A stretch of DNA of 56,001 nt, taken from positions 1-56,001 of the forward strand of contig NZ_JAIRAU010000021.1 in NCBI RefSeq assembly GCF_020073745.1, read 5' to 3'. Both the position numbers and the translations under genes were made by a program. The first letter of the stretch is position 1; the number at the start of each line of letters is the position of its first letter. A model generated the notes under the pieces. It was not told where the DNA came from, made no database searches, and worked only from the letters and a program-made list of their open reading frames with translations. Source of the stretch: Nannocystis pusilla. Its GTDB lineage: Bacteria > Myxococcota_A > Polyangia > Nannocystales > Nannocystaceae. This document shows positions 10,626-19,347 of this stretch, piece after piece.

Positions 10626-11228
10626 TCATCCCCCGAGGACGCCCGCCAACAACACGCGGACCATCTGGCCGAGCCGCGCCGTGTCGAGCGACGGCACGAG
10701 CAGCTTCTGGACGCGGGCGCCCTGGTACAGGGCGACCAGCGTCCACGCGAGGTACTCGGTGTCGAGCGTGTCGGGCAGGCGACCCCCGGCGACCGCCTCG
10801 TCGAGGATGCCGCGGATGGCGTGCACCATGTCCACGTGCACCTCGGCGTAGCTGGCCGCCAGCTCGGGGTCGGTCACCGCGTCCGCGTGCATCTGCAAGG
10901 ACATGCGGTGGTCGACCTGCAGCTCGGGCGCGTCGAGGAGCGCGAACATGTCCCCCGCCATGTCCCGCATGGCGGTGAGCGGATCCGGAGCCGCGCGGAT
11001 GGCCTCGGGGAAGCGCCGGTTGGCCGCGCGCGCCTCGGCGTGGAGCGCCTCGCGGATCGCGGCCTTGCTCGGGAAGTGCGTGTAAATGCCTCCCGCGCTG
11101 ATCCCTGCCTCCGCGCAGATGTCCTCGATGGTGGCGGCCCGGGTGCCCTTGCGGGCGAACACGGCGCGGGCGGCGTCGAGGATCAACCTGCGACGCGCCG
11201 CAGTGTGCTCGGGGGTGACGCGGGGCAC
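10626..11228 (-). CDS. TetR/AcrR family transcriptional regulator
   Basis: The 200-residue protein has the TetR N-terminal helix-turn-helix: ILDAARAVFARKG, then ATIEDICAEAGIS, then GGIYTHFPSKAAI (residues 15-62). The C-terminal ligand-binding domain is helical and not diagnostic. GTG or ATG use is not certain, but the start codon at 11228 gives the normal length. It probably controls the adjacent lipoprotein hydrolase gene just upstream on the same strand, or itself. Confidence 0.9.
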   Translation of the reverse strand: MPRVTPEHTAARRRLILDAARAVFARKGTRAATIEDICAEAGISAGGIYTHFPSKAAIREALHAEARAANRRFPEAIRAAPDPLTAMRDMAGDMFALLDAPELQVDHRMSLQMHADAVTDPELAASYAEVHVDMVHAIRGILDEAVAGGRLPDTLDTEYLAWTLVALYQGARVQKLLVPSLDTARLGQMVRVLLAGVLGG

Positions 11229-11318
11229 GGCGACGCCCTGTCTACCAGAACCGGTCGCGCCGCGGCACCCGGCGCCGCGAGCGGGTCATGTCGAGCAGCT
11301 GGCCGCGTGGCGCGTCGG

Positions 11319-12632
11319 TCACAAGTTGTCGTCGAGCCAGTCGAACAGCCGGTGGGTGAGCATCGCGGTGGCGCCGGGCTGGACGTGGAACTGCGCGGCC
11401 TCCTCGGCGGTGAAGCGCAGGTAATCCTTGGGGCAGGTGAGCGCTTCGTACAGCTCGGCGGCCTGTCCGCGCCCCTCGGCCTCGGCGTCGAACACCAGCG
11501 TGCGCGCGCGGATGTCGGCCACGGAATCTCCGAGGCGGAAACGGTCGACCTCGGCGATGAAGGCCGACGGGGTGTCGACGCCGTGGTGCCAGTACGCGTC
11601 GCGAATGCCCCAGCGCACGAAGTCGCTGTGCTCCATGATCTGCGTGACGGTGGCGTCGAAGGCCTCGCGGTCCGACGCGTAGAGGTCCGGCAGACCCGGG
11701 TCGATGAGCGCGAGCTCCGCCCGGATCGCGGCCCCCCAGTCGAGCACGCCGGGGTTGGCGACCAGCACGGCGAGGCGATGCTCGTGGGCGGCGGCCCGCG
11801 GCGCCAGATAGCCGCCCAGGCTCACGCCGAACAGCCCGAGCCGCTCCGGATCGACCTCGGGCATCTTCACGAGGAAGTCGACGACCGGGGTCACGACGGC
11901 CTCCCAGTCGTGGCGGAACGGCAGGCCCTGGAGGCGGATGGTCTTGCCCATGCCGGGGCCGTCGAACAGGAGCACGTTGTAGCCGCGGGCCATGGCGGCA
12001 TCGACGACGAACTTGCCGTCCTCGGCCCAGCCGTCCTTGCCCTCGTGGAAGATCAGGGTCGGCTGGGCGCCCTCGGCCTCGTGCGGGCGGCAGAAGTAGC
12101 CGGGCAGGGTGGTGGACTCGTAGGGGATCGCCACGGGGGCGCAGGGCGAGTTCGACAGCAGCAGGTAGCGGGCGTGCAGGTCGACCGCCTCCGCCGCCAG
12201 CGCGGCCACCTCGGGGTCCCAGGGATCGGGGTGCCGGTGCAGGGCGGCGCGCAGGTAGGTGGCGGCGCGCTGGTAGGCCGTCGCGGCGGTCAGCGGGTGC
12301 CCGTCGGCCTCGGTCGCCTCGGCGAGCGCTCGCAGGCGCCGTGAGGTCTGCTGGAAGGCCGCAGCCCACCCGCGCTCGTCGGCGGGATCGACCCGCGCCA
12401 GCGTCTCGAGCACCTCGGCGACGTCGGTCGCGCCCATCCAGGCTTGACCGAGATAGTAGAGGGCGACCTCGTTCAGCACGGGGTCGGCCATCCCCAGGTC
12501 CCACCAGCCATCCCGCTCCGGCGGTCCGGCCGGCTCCATGTCCGTGTCGCAGGTCGGCGACGAATCGCCCGCCGGCGCCGGATCGCAGGCCGAGAGCCAC
12601 AGGGTCATCCACATCCAGTTCGAAGCGCGCAT
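11319..12632 (-). CDS. Lipoprotein alpha/beta hydrolase (FrsA/DUF1100-like)
   Basis: The 437-residue protein begins with a short signal and lipobox (TLWLSAC). A helical N-terminal part is followed by an alpha/beta hydrolase core: oxyanion region HEGKDG, nucleophile elbow GVSLGGY, acid VFDAEAEG and a C-terminal His in QFHVQPG. The layout (helical domain before the core) resembles C-C bond or ester hydrolases of the FrsA/pseudooxynicotine hydrolase group. Being envelope-anchored is unusual for that group. Substrate unknown. Confidence 0.8.
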   Translation of the reverse strand: MRASNWMWMTLWLSACDPAPAGDSSPTCDTDMEPAGPPERDGWWDLGMADPVLNEVALYYLGQAWMGATDVAEVLETLARVDPADERGWAAAFQQTSRRLRALAEATEADGHPLTAATAYQRAATYLRAALHRHPDPWDPEVAALAAEAVDLHARYLLLSNSPCAPVAIPYESTTLPGYFCRPHEAEGAQPTLIFHEGKDGWAEDGKFVVDAAMARGYNVLLFDGPGMGKTIRLQGLPFRHDWEAVVTPVVDFLVKMPEVDPERLGLFGVSLGGYLAPRAAAHEHRLAVLVANPGVLDWGAAIRAELALIDPGLPDLYASDREAFDATVTQIMEHSDFVRWGIRDAYWHHGVDTPSAFIAEVDRFRLGDSVADIRARTLVFDAEAEGRGQAAELYEALTCPKDYLRFTAEEAAQFHVQPGATAMLTHRLFDWLDDNL

Positions 12633-12683
12633 CTCATGTCCTCCGGCGCTTCAACACCTCCTCGCGGCCGGGGTGTCACTCAA

Positions 12684-12713
12684 AAAAAACGAATCATCAT
12701 TTTCTTTTTAGGC
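12684..12713. other. AT-rich tract in the leader of the hydrolase gene
   Basis: An A8 run and a TTTTCTTTTT run flank CGAATCATCA, forming an isolated AT island in GC-rich DNA between a stop codon and the hydrolase start. On the minus strand it ends in a T8 run. It could hold a promoter or help end transcription of the gene upstream. No strong GC stem precedes the T run. Confidence 0.4.
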
Positions 12714-12723
12714 CGTCATCCGC

Positions 12724-12810
12724 AGACCTGCCTGACGGGCGATCACGAGCGGGCCGTCGGCGTCCCTCGGTGTCTCTCGAGACATGTCACGAGGGACATG
12801 TGATGGAGCG
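12724..12810. repeat. 14-bp phased repeat array F
   Basis: Clear units at 12783 (AGACATGTCA) and 12797 (GGACATGTGA) continue a weaker phase at 12727, 12741, 12755 and 12769. The array starts 7 bp downstream of the metallopeptidase stop codon. Confidence 0.6.
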
Positions 12811-12816
12811 CCGGCG

Positions 12817-13908
12817 TCACCGCGGGGTGGTGTCGCCGACCCGGGTGATGGAGTACGCGACGCGGGTGTCGATCTGCGCCGAGGCGTGCAGGCGCAGCGA
12901 GTAGCGGCCGGCGGGGAGGGTGACGCGGCGCTGCGACTCGGTGGCGAAGTTGACGGGCTCGCCGTCGTCGCAGCCGCCGCAGCGGACCAGCGACAGCGCG
13001 AGGTCGATGAAGATGTTGCTGCCGCCGACCAGCGGAACACCGACGATCTCGAGCTCGTAGTCGCCCGCGGTCGCGACGTCGAGGGTCCGCAGGATCACCA
13101 GCTCGTCGCCCCTGTACGGGCCGACGGCGTCGGGCTCGTCGGCGGCGAGGCGGCGGTACTCGGCGTGGTATTCGCCGTCCCACGCGATCGCGGGGGCGTT
13201 GCACTCCATGAGCTTGCGATCGTAGACGAAGTGCGGGCAGCGCTCGCGCTCGCCCGTGAAGTCGGCGACGCTGGCCGCGAGCGAGCGGCCGAACGCCTCG
13301 CGGAACACACCGTCGAGGCGGGCGCGCGAGGGCACCAGCGGGAACTTCGGCAGGGCGGCCTGGAAGGCGGGGATGCCGTGGCGATCGAGGAGGTAGGCGA
13401 CGAAGGCCCCGGCGTCGTCGTAGCTGATGCCGAACCACAGCGCCCCGAGGAGCGAGCTCCAGATGTCGCGCCGCTTCACCTGGGTGGGTCGGATGTCGGC
13501 CATGCCGCCGCCGAGGCCCTCGTAGGCGACGGCGAGGCCCTCGGCGAAGAAGGTCGAGGTGTCGTAGGCGAAGAGGTGCACCAGTTCGTGGTCGAGCGGG
13601 GCCTCGGTCGAGTAGATGGTCTCGATGAGGGTGCAGCCGGCCACCTCGCGCGGGCACGGCGTGAGGTCGACGAAGTCCTCGCGGGTGAGCCAGTAGTAGG
13701 TGTAGCGGCCGTCGCCGGTGGGGGGCTCGACGCCGAACTCGGCGGCCATGCGCTCGATGAAGCGGTCCATGTGTTCGACGGTGCCGGCGCACAGCTCGAG
13801 CTCGGGGCTGGTGCCGATCCGGACGTGGCGCCCCTCGTGGCGCAGCTCGGGCAGGGTGTCGCAGGCGGCGAGCACGAGGGCGAGGAGCGGCAGGAGGCGC
13901 GTGGTCAC
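12817..13908 (-). CDS. Lipoprotein, putative MA-clan metallopeptidase
   Basis: The 363-residue protein starts MTTRLLPLLALVLAAC, a lipoprotein signal. A zincin motif HELVH is visible near residue 106, with a downstream EGLAVAYEG that can supply the third ligand, as in gluzincin-type Peptidase_MA-like proteins. The C-terminal part is beta-rich with a CGGC loop. Its ATG overlaps the stop of the FG-GAP lipoprotein gene by 4 bp (ATGA), so the two are translationally coupled, and both are likely envelope proteins. Confidence 0.75.
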   Translation of the reverse strand: MTTRLLPLLALVLAACDTLPELRHEGRHVRIGTSPELELCAGTVEHMDRFIERMAAEFGVEPPTGDGRYTYYWLTREDFVDLTPCPREVAGCTLIETIYSTEAPLDHELVHLFAYDTSTFFAEGLAVAYEGLGGGMADIRPTQVKRRDIWSSLLGALWFGISYDDAGAFVAYLLDRHGIPAFQAALPKFPLVPSRARLDGVFREAFGRSLAASVADFTGERERCPHFVYDRKLMECNAPAIAWDGEYHAEYRRLAADEPDAVGPYRGDELVILRTLDVATAGDYELEIVGVPLVGGSNIFIDLALSLVRCGGCDDGEPVNFATESQRRVTLPAGRYSLRLHASAQIDTRVAYSITRVGDTTPR

Positions 13909-16900
13909 GGCAATTGCCTCACGATCGCGAGGCTGCCGCGGCTCAGGAAGGTGACGTCGAGGAGGCCGTCGCCGTCGACGTCGCGGGCGCGTACGAGCCC
14001 GCCGGCGGCCACGGGCAGCACGTGGCGCTCGAAGCGGAGGCGGCCGTCGCGGAGGCGGCCGAGCTGCAGCGCGCGGTCGCTACCCAGGGCGAGGAGCTCG
14101 AGGAGGCCGTCGCCGTCGAGGTCGGCGAGGTCGACGCTGGTGACATCCTCGGTCAGGACCTGCGGGACGGCGGCCGGGTCGCTGCCGCGGAAGAGCAGCA
14201 GATGCAGCCGAAAGCCGAGGGTCCTGGGGTTGAAGCTGGAGGAGGTGCCGACGAGGTCGGGGCTACCGTCCCGATCGAGGTCGCCGAGGTCGTAGTCGCC
14301 CGGACTGACCGGGGTCCATGGGCGCGACGGACCGAAGCGGCCGTCGCCGAGGCCGGGCGCCATCGTCAGCGCGAAGGTGGTGTCGAGGAGGTCGAGGCGA
14401 CCGTCGCCGTCGAGGTCGGCGAGCGAGAAGCCGTCGTACGCCACGGCGTTGAACACGAGCGACCCGGGGCGCGGGTCGACGAAGCCGCCGTCGCCTCCGC
14501 GGAAGAGAACGGTGCGGTAGCTGCTGGGCCCGAAGGTCTGGGCCGCGAGGGTCTCGAGCGCGAGGACGAGGAGGTCGAGGCGGCGATCGCCGTCGAGGTC
14601 GCCGACGACGAAGTCGGCGAACCCCGTCGCGAGGCGGAGCAACCGACGCGAGCGCAGCTCGCCGCCTGCGACGTCGAGGAGGACGAGATCGTGGTGCTCG
14701 CGGTCGTCGACGGCGACGAGGAGGACGAGCTCGTCGTCGCCGTCGCCGTCGACGTCGATCGCGGCGGCGCGCGAGATCGCCGCGACGTCGGGCAGGAGGT
14801 CGTCGCGCAGCTGCATCGGCCCGAAGCCGCCGTCGCCGTCGCCGTGCGCCAGGCCGATCGAGGGGCCGTAGGCGAACAGGTCGAGCGCGCCGTCGCCGTC
14901 GAAGTCGCCGAGGATCGGGTCGGCGGCGGCGCGGATGGCGAGGCGCGGGGACGCGACGAAAGCTGTCCCGAGAGACAGATCCATGGCGGCGAGGCGGTCG
15001 AACACGGCGTCGACCAGCAGGACGGGGCGACCGCCGGCGCCGAGACCGGCGAAGCGCGGCATGTCGGTGCCGGCGACGGCGTACGAGCCGAGCGATCGCC
15101 AGGCGCCGTCGTCGCGTCGCCAGGACGTGAGGAGCACGCGCGAGACCTCGTTGAGGGTGCCCGCGCTGACCGCCCTGACGAGCTCGTCGCGGCCGTCGTC
15201 GTCGAGGTCGAGGGTCGCGACGCGGCGGCAGCGGCGGGCCTCGATGACGACGGGGACGCGCGGTCCCTCGGCGAACAGGTCGGCGACGTGGTACAGGCCC
15301 GTCTCGCCGCACAGGACCCCGTCCCGACCGCCGTGGTCGCCGTCGACGAGGTGCACGCTGTACAGGTGCCCGGCCAGCGGCACGTCGAGCGAGCGGGCGG
15401 GGCGATCGAGGCGCATGTCCTCGACCAGGACCAGCGCTTGCGGGTCCTGGACGAGGAGGTCGGCGCGGCCGTCCCTGGCGATGTCGACGACGTGCAGGGA
15501 CTGGATCTCGCCGGCGAACGGCTGTTCGGCGGCGACAGCGAAGGCGCCGTCGGGGCCGGGGGCGAGCGCGATCAGCGTGTCGTCGCGGACGAACAGCAGG
15601 CGCGCGGCGCCGTCGCCGGGATCGACGACGGGCGGGATCGACTCGACGGCCAGCGGGGCGGCGACGGCGGGCGCGAAGCCGCCGTCGGGGAGGCCGCGGA
15701 GGTGGGCGATGAAGAATTCGTCCCAGACCGCGAGGTCGCGGCGGCCGTCACCGTCGAAGTCGCCCGCGGCGGCGCCGGCGAGGGGGTAGTGGAGGTTCGA
15801 GTCGAGCTCGAGGTCGAGCCGCTCCGGCCCGCGCACGAGACCGAGGATCCGGGTGGGCAGATCGTCGACGTCTTCGGCCGGCTCGGCGGCGGGATCGGCG
15901 GCGGGCGGGTCGTCGAGGTCGACGAGCAGCTCGTCGACGCCGTCGCCGTCGATGTCGACCGGGAAGGTCATGCCGCGGCGGTCCTCCTCCCAGAGCGTGC
16001 CGACGCGGAGGCCCGGGCCCGGCTCGAGCTCGCCGACCGTGTTGTCGTCGTCGACGTACACGAGGCTGTCCCGGCCGTCGCCGTCGAGGTCGCCGGCGCC
16101 GAGGTTGAGCGGCCGTTGCACGAGGGTGCCGGCCACGACGACGCCGTGGCGCGGGTCGACGCGCTGGACGTTGCCTGTCACTCCGGACATGATGTTGAGG
16201 ACAGGTCGGCCGTCCTCGGCGAGGACCACGACGAGGAGCCTCGGCTGGGGCTCGACGGGCCAGCTGGTGCGCGCGCGCAGGCGGGCGTGGCCGTCGCCGT
16301 GGAGGATGGTGACGCGGTCCGCGAGCACGTCGAGGGTGGCGAGATCGACCGCGCCGTCGGCGTCGAGGTCGGCGGCGACGACCTCCGAGGGGGCGAGGCC
16401 GACGGCGTGCCGGGGGCCCGGCGCGAGGCCGCCGTGGCCGTCGCCGAGCAGGATCTGGATCGCGCCGGCGTCGGCGACGGCGACGGCGAGGTCGAGGTGG
16501 CCGTCGCCGTCGAGGTCGCCGCCGGCGAGCGCGCGCGGACCGGGGCCGACGGGCACGGGCGCGGCGGCGACGAGGTCGCGGACGACGCTGACGGTGCCGT
16601 CGCCCTCGTTGGCGATCACGAGCGCGGGCGGCCCGTCGGCGTCGAGACGGGCGGCGACGAGGCTGCGCGGGGCGTCGCCGACGGCGATCCGCTCGAGCTC
16701 GGCGAAGGCGCGCCCGGCCCGTCCGCGCAGCACCGCGACCTCGTCGCTGTCGGGCAGGAGGGCGGCGAGGTCGAGGTGGCCGTCGCCGTCGAGATCGGCG
16801 ACGGCGAGGCCGAGGGTGCGGGCGCCGATCGACCAGGTGGTGGATGTCCCGTCGAACATGTCCTTTGAACCACGCGGACCGCCCCACATCACGCCGAACG

Positions 16901-17156
16901 CGCCCTGGAAGCCGCCGCTGAGCACGAGGTCGGGGTGGCCGTCGCCGTCGACGTCGGCGACCGCGACGGCGCCCGCGGACAGGCCCCAGGCGTAGCTGCG
17001 GGCCCCCTCGAGATCGAGGCAGAGCGCGCCGACGCCGGTGCGCCGGCACGGATCGGCCGGGGGACAGGCCGCGAGCGCGACGAGGCCTGCGAGCAGGGCG
17101 CAGCCGGCCGCGATGCACGGCGATGTCGCACGACAGGCGCGAGGGTCGGCACTCAT
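13905..17156 (-). CDS. FG-GAP/VCBS repeat lipoprotein
   Basis: The 1083-residue protein starts at the ATG giving MSADPRACRATSP and a hydrophobic stretch ending in LVALAAC, a lipobox. About 17 calcium-binding FG-GAP-type repeats follow, each with a core like DLDGDGHLDLA, predicting one or two beta-propellers outside the cell. The DxDxDG loops are well kept in most copies; a few (DIARDGRADLL, LDADGPPALV) are degraded. Two in-frame insertions of the 14-bp repeat interrupt the propeller at 16171-16212 and 16840-16881. The gene is first in an overlapping pair with the lipoprotein metallopeptidase. Confidence 0.85.
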   Translation of the reverse strand: MSADPRACRATSPCIAAGCALLAGLVALAACPPADPCRRTGVGALCLDLEGARSYAWGLSAGAVAVADVDGDGHPDLVLSGGFQGAFGVMWGGPRGSKDMFDGTSTTWSIGARTLGLAVADLDGDGHLDLAALLPDSDEVAVLRGRAGRAFAELERIAVGDAPRSLVAARLDADGPPALVIANEGDGTVSVVRDLVAAAPVPVGPGPRALAGGDLDGDGHLDLAVAVADAGAIQILLGDGHGGLAPGPRHAVGLAPSEVVAADLDADGAVDLATLDVLADRVTILHGDGHARLRARTSWPVEPQPRLLVVVLAEDGRPVLNIMSGVTGNVQRVDPRHGVVVAGTLVQRPLNLGAGDLDGDGRDSLVYVDDDNTVGELEPGPGLRVGTLWEEDRRGMTFPVDIDGDGVDELLVDLDDPPAADPAAEPAEDVDDLPTRILGLVRGPERLDLELDSNLHYPLAGAAAGDFDGDGRRDLAVWDEFFIAHLRGLPDGGFAPAVAAPLAVESIPPVVDPGDGAARLLFVRDDTLIALAPGPDGAFAVAAEQPFAGEIQSLHVVDIARDGRADLLVQDPQALVLVEDMRLDRPARSLDVPLAGHLYSVHLVDGDHGGRDGVLCGETGLYHVADLFAEGPRVPVVIEARRCRRVATLDLDDDGRDELVRAVSAGTLNEVSRVLLTSWRRDDGAWRSLGSYAVAGTDMPRFAGLGAGGRPVLLVDAVFDRLAAMDLSLGTAFVASPRLAIRAAADPILGDFDGDGALDLFAYGPSIGLAHGDGDGGFGPMQLRDDLLPDVAAISRAAAIDVDGDGDDELVLLVAVDDREHHDLVLLDVAGGELRSRRLLRLATGFADFVVGDLDGDRRLDLLVLALETLAAQTFGPSSYRTVLFRGGDGGFVDPRPGSLVFNAVAYDGFSLADLDGDGRLDLLDTTFALTMAPGLGDGRFGPSRPWTPVSPGDYDLGDLDRDGSPDLVGTSSSFNPRTLGFRLHLLLFRGSDPAAVPQVLTEDVTSVDLADLDGDGLLELLALGSDRALQLGRLRDGRLRFERHVLPVAAGGLVRARDVDGDGLLDVTFLSRGSLAIVRQLP
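16171..16212. repeat. In-gene 14-bp repeat array (FG-GAP gene, first)
   Basis: Three units at 16174 (CCTG), 16188 (CATG) and 16202 (CAGG), exactly 42 bp, encode a loop between FG-GAP repeats without shifting the frame. Confidence 0.65.
16840..16881. repeat. In-gene 14-bp repeat array (FG-GAP gene, second)
   Basis: Three units at 16843 (GATG), 16857 (CATG) and 16871 (CACG) with TCC flanks make 42 bp and add roughly 14 residues (RGSKDMFDGTST region) after a WGG turn. Confidence 0.6.
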
Positions 17157-17374
17157 GAATTCAGCCGCGTGGAAACCGTAGCGCGCGGGGTGCATTCCCG
17201 CCGCCGCGATCCGAGAGGGTGGCCGCACGGAATCCTTGCCGTCGGCCGGATTTTTTTGCGGGCATGAAGGCCGCGACACCGAGGATCGCGCAGGTCGGCA
17301 GATCGGGGTCGACCCGAACTTCGCTTGTAGCGCGAAACTGCCCCGGGCATGATGGCGGGCGGAGGGCTCTCGTC
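17157..17374. other. Divergent intergenic region
   Basis: This 218-bp gap separates two outward-facing envelope genes and must hold both promoters. It includes a T7 run at about 17249-17255 behind a short GC dyad; no gene upstream on that strand would need a terminator there. Confidence 0.35.
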
Positions 17375-19216
17375 ATGCCTCGCGCCGCGCTGTTTCTGCT
17401 GGTGTCACTCTCGGCCTGCGATCACGCGCAGCCGTACGGGGAGGAGGGTGAGCGAGGGGAGATCGAAGCTGGTCTTTCGGACCTGTCGCACAAGCCAGGT
17501 GATCCGCGCGGGCTGGCCCCGCCCCGAGACAAGGGTGCGCCGCTGCCCGAGCCGCTGGCGGCGATCCCGACGCCGCTCGGCCAGGCCTACTGCAACATCG
17601 TGGTCGAGGGCGTGTCCCGCGCGACCGAGACCGACTACCTGCCGCACGTGATCACCTGCGAAAACGGCGGGGCGAACCTCGAGGCGCTCAAGGCCCAGGC
17701 GATCGCGGCCCGCTCGGTGGCCTACTACGCGATGATCAACGACGGGCAGATCTGCGACGGCCAGGGCTGCCAGGTGTACACCTGCGGGGCCCAGCCGCAG
17801 CAGATCCACTACGACGCGGTGGCGGCGACGTCGGGGCAGTACCTGTCGTACAACGGCTGGCTGACCTACGGCTTCTACGTCGCCGGCGACAGCCAACAGC
17901 CGGCCAGCTGCGTCGACACCGACAACGGCAACGTCGCGGGGACCGAGCAGTACGTGACCTTCAACGAGGGCAAGACGGTCTACGACGTCGAGCAGACCGA
18001 CCTCGGGTACGTGTTCCCCGAGAACCTGAACACGAGCGGCTACGGGCAGAACCGCGGCTGCATGTCGCAGTGGGGCGCGCGCTGCCTCGAGAACACCAAG
18101 GGCTACGGGGTCACCGACATCGTCCGCTTCTACTACGGGGCCGACATCGAGATCCTGCAGGCGGAGGGGGCGTGCGTGGTGAAGCCGAATCAACCGGCGA
18201 CGGGCACGCTCGACGCGGTCGACTGCGCGACGGGGATCGCCGGCTGGGCCTGGGACTCCGACCACGCCGACACGCCGGTCGACGCGCTCGTCAGCTTCAT
18301 GGCGCCGCACGGCGACGCGAACGCGATCGAGGTGACGGTGGCGGCGAACGAGCACCGCGAGGACCTGTGCCAGGCGATCGGGTCGTGCGCGCACGGGCTG
18401 TCGCTGCCGCTGCCGCGCAGCCTGCTCGACGGGGCGTCGCACCCGCTGTACGTCTACGGGGTCGATGTCGACGGCGACGGCCCGGCGCAGCTCGACGGGA
18501 GCCCGGTGCAGTTCGCGTGCGCTCCGCCGCCGCTGCCGCCGGGCGTGCGCCGGCACGTGCCGTCGCCGGAGGCGCTGACGGCCTGGTCGCTGTCGACGTT
18601 CTGGCAGCTGACGAAGCTCGACGACGCGGCGCTGACGGCGATCCCCGAGTGGCAGGCGATCGCGGCCGCGCCGATGCTGGTCCAGGTCGCCGGCGACCCG
18701 ACGCTGTGGCTCGTCGACGCCGGGTTCCGCCGTCGGATCGCCAGCGCCGAGGTGGCGGCGGCCTGGAAGTTCGATCCGGCGACGGCGCAGACGATCCCGG
18801 CGGCTGACCTGATGGCCATGCCCCAAGGGACAGATGTCTGGCCGGCGCCGTACCTGGTCCAGGGGACAGGTGCGGCGATCTACATGCTCGACGACCCGCA
18901 GTGCCCGCCGGGCGGCGACCCGAACGACCCGCAGTGCCCGACCGCTCCGGGGACGGACGGGGATACGGGGAGCGGCACGGGGTCGGACGGGGAAGGCGGC
19001 GACGTGCCGACCACCGACGGGAGCCCGGGCAGCGGCGACGACTCGACGTCGAGCAGCGGCGGCGGACCGGTCAGCCCCGACAGCGGCGGGGCGCTGCCGC
19101 CGGGCTACGGCCAGGACCAGGGCTGCCGGCTCGCCGGCGCCGGGAACGGCGGGCTGGCGCCAGGTCTGTGGCTGCTCGCGCTCGCCTGCGCCCGTCGTCG
19201 CCGGCGGTCCGCGTGA
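17375..19216 (+). CDS. SpoIID-domain protein with MYXO-CTERM-like tail
   Basis: The 613-residue protein starts MPRAALFLLVSLSAC, a lipoprotein-like signal, behind a GGAGGG Shine-Dalgarno sequence. Residues 75-260 match the SpoIID/amidase-enhancer fold: YLPHVITCENGG, EALKAQAIAARSVAYYA, GQNRGCMSQWGA and a final IVRFYYGADIEI. SpoIID proteins bind or cut peptidoglycan. A middle Ig-like segment and a low-complexity Gly/Ser/Thr/Asp linker lead to a single Cys, a short hydrophobic helix and an Arg-rich end, the MYXO-CTERM sorting pattern. Weak 14-bp repeat traces occur at 17465-17506 and 18800-18877. Function is probably in cell-wall remodelling at the surface. Confidence 0.8.
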   Translation: MPRAALFLLVSLSACDHAQPYGEEGERGEIEAGLSDLSHKPGDPRGLAPPRDKGAPLPEPLAAIPTPLGQAYCNIVVEGVSRATETDYLPHVITCENGGANLEALKAQAIAARSVAYYAMINDGQICDGQGCQVYTCGAQPQQIHYDAVAATSGQYLSYNGWLTYGFYVAGDSQQPASCVDTDNGNVAGTEQYVTFNEGKTVYDVEQTDLGYVFPENLNTSGYGQNRGCMSQWGARCLENTKGYGVTDIVRFYYGADIEILQAEGACVVKPNQPATGTLDAVDCATGIAGWAWDSDHADTPVDALVSFMAPHGDANAIEVTVAANEHREDLCQAIGSCAHGLSLPLPRSLLDGASHPLYVYGVDVDGDGPAQLDGSPVQFACAPPPLPPGVRRHVPSPEALTAWSLSTFWQLTKLDDAALTAIPEWQAIAAAPMLVQVAGDPTLWLVDAGFRRRIASAEVAAAWKFDPATAQTIPAADLMAMPQGTDVWPAPYLVQGTGAAIYMLDDPQCPPGGDPNDPQCPTAPGTDGDTGSGTGSDGEGGDVPTTDGSPGSGDDSTSSSGGGPVSPDSGGALPPGYGQDQGCRLAGAGNGGLAPGLWLLALACARRRRRSA

Positions 19217-19347
19217 GCGAGCATCACGCCGCAGACGGCGCACCGCGGCGGATGTCCGTGGGGTCAGCTCGCCGTGTCGGCGAAAGTCGACGCACGCGCC
19301 GGCAGGCTCGCGCGTCCGCGCCAAAGCCGCTATAGCCCGGGCGCGTC

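Noticed and set aside
10890..10970. CATG words in the TetR gene
   Set aside because: Spacings are 12, 9 and 31 bp instead of 14.
13914..16868. 984-codon frame opposite the FG-GAP gene
   Set aside because: The regular Val-Glu-Val-Ala pattern is the reverse reading of the DxDGDG repeats.
17236..17256. Intrinsic terminator (GC dyad followed by T7)
   Set aside because: No gene on the plus strand ends upstream of it and the stem is only four pairs.
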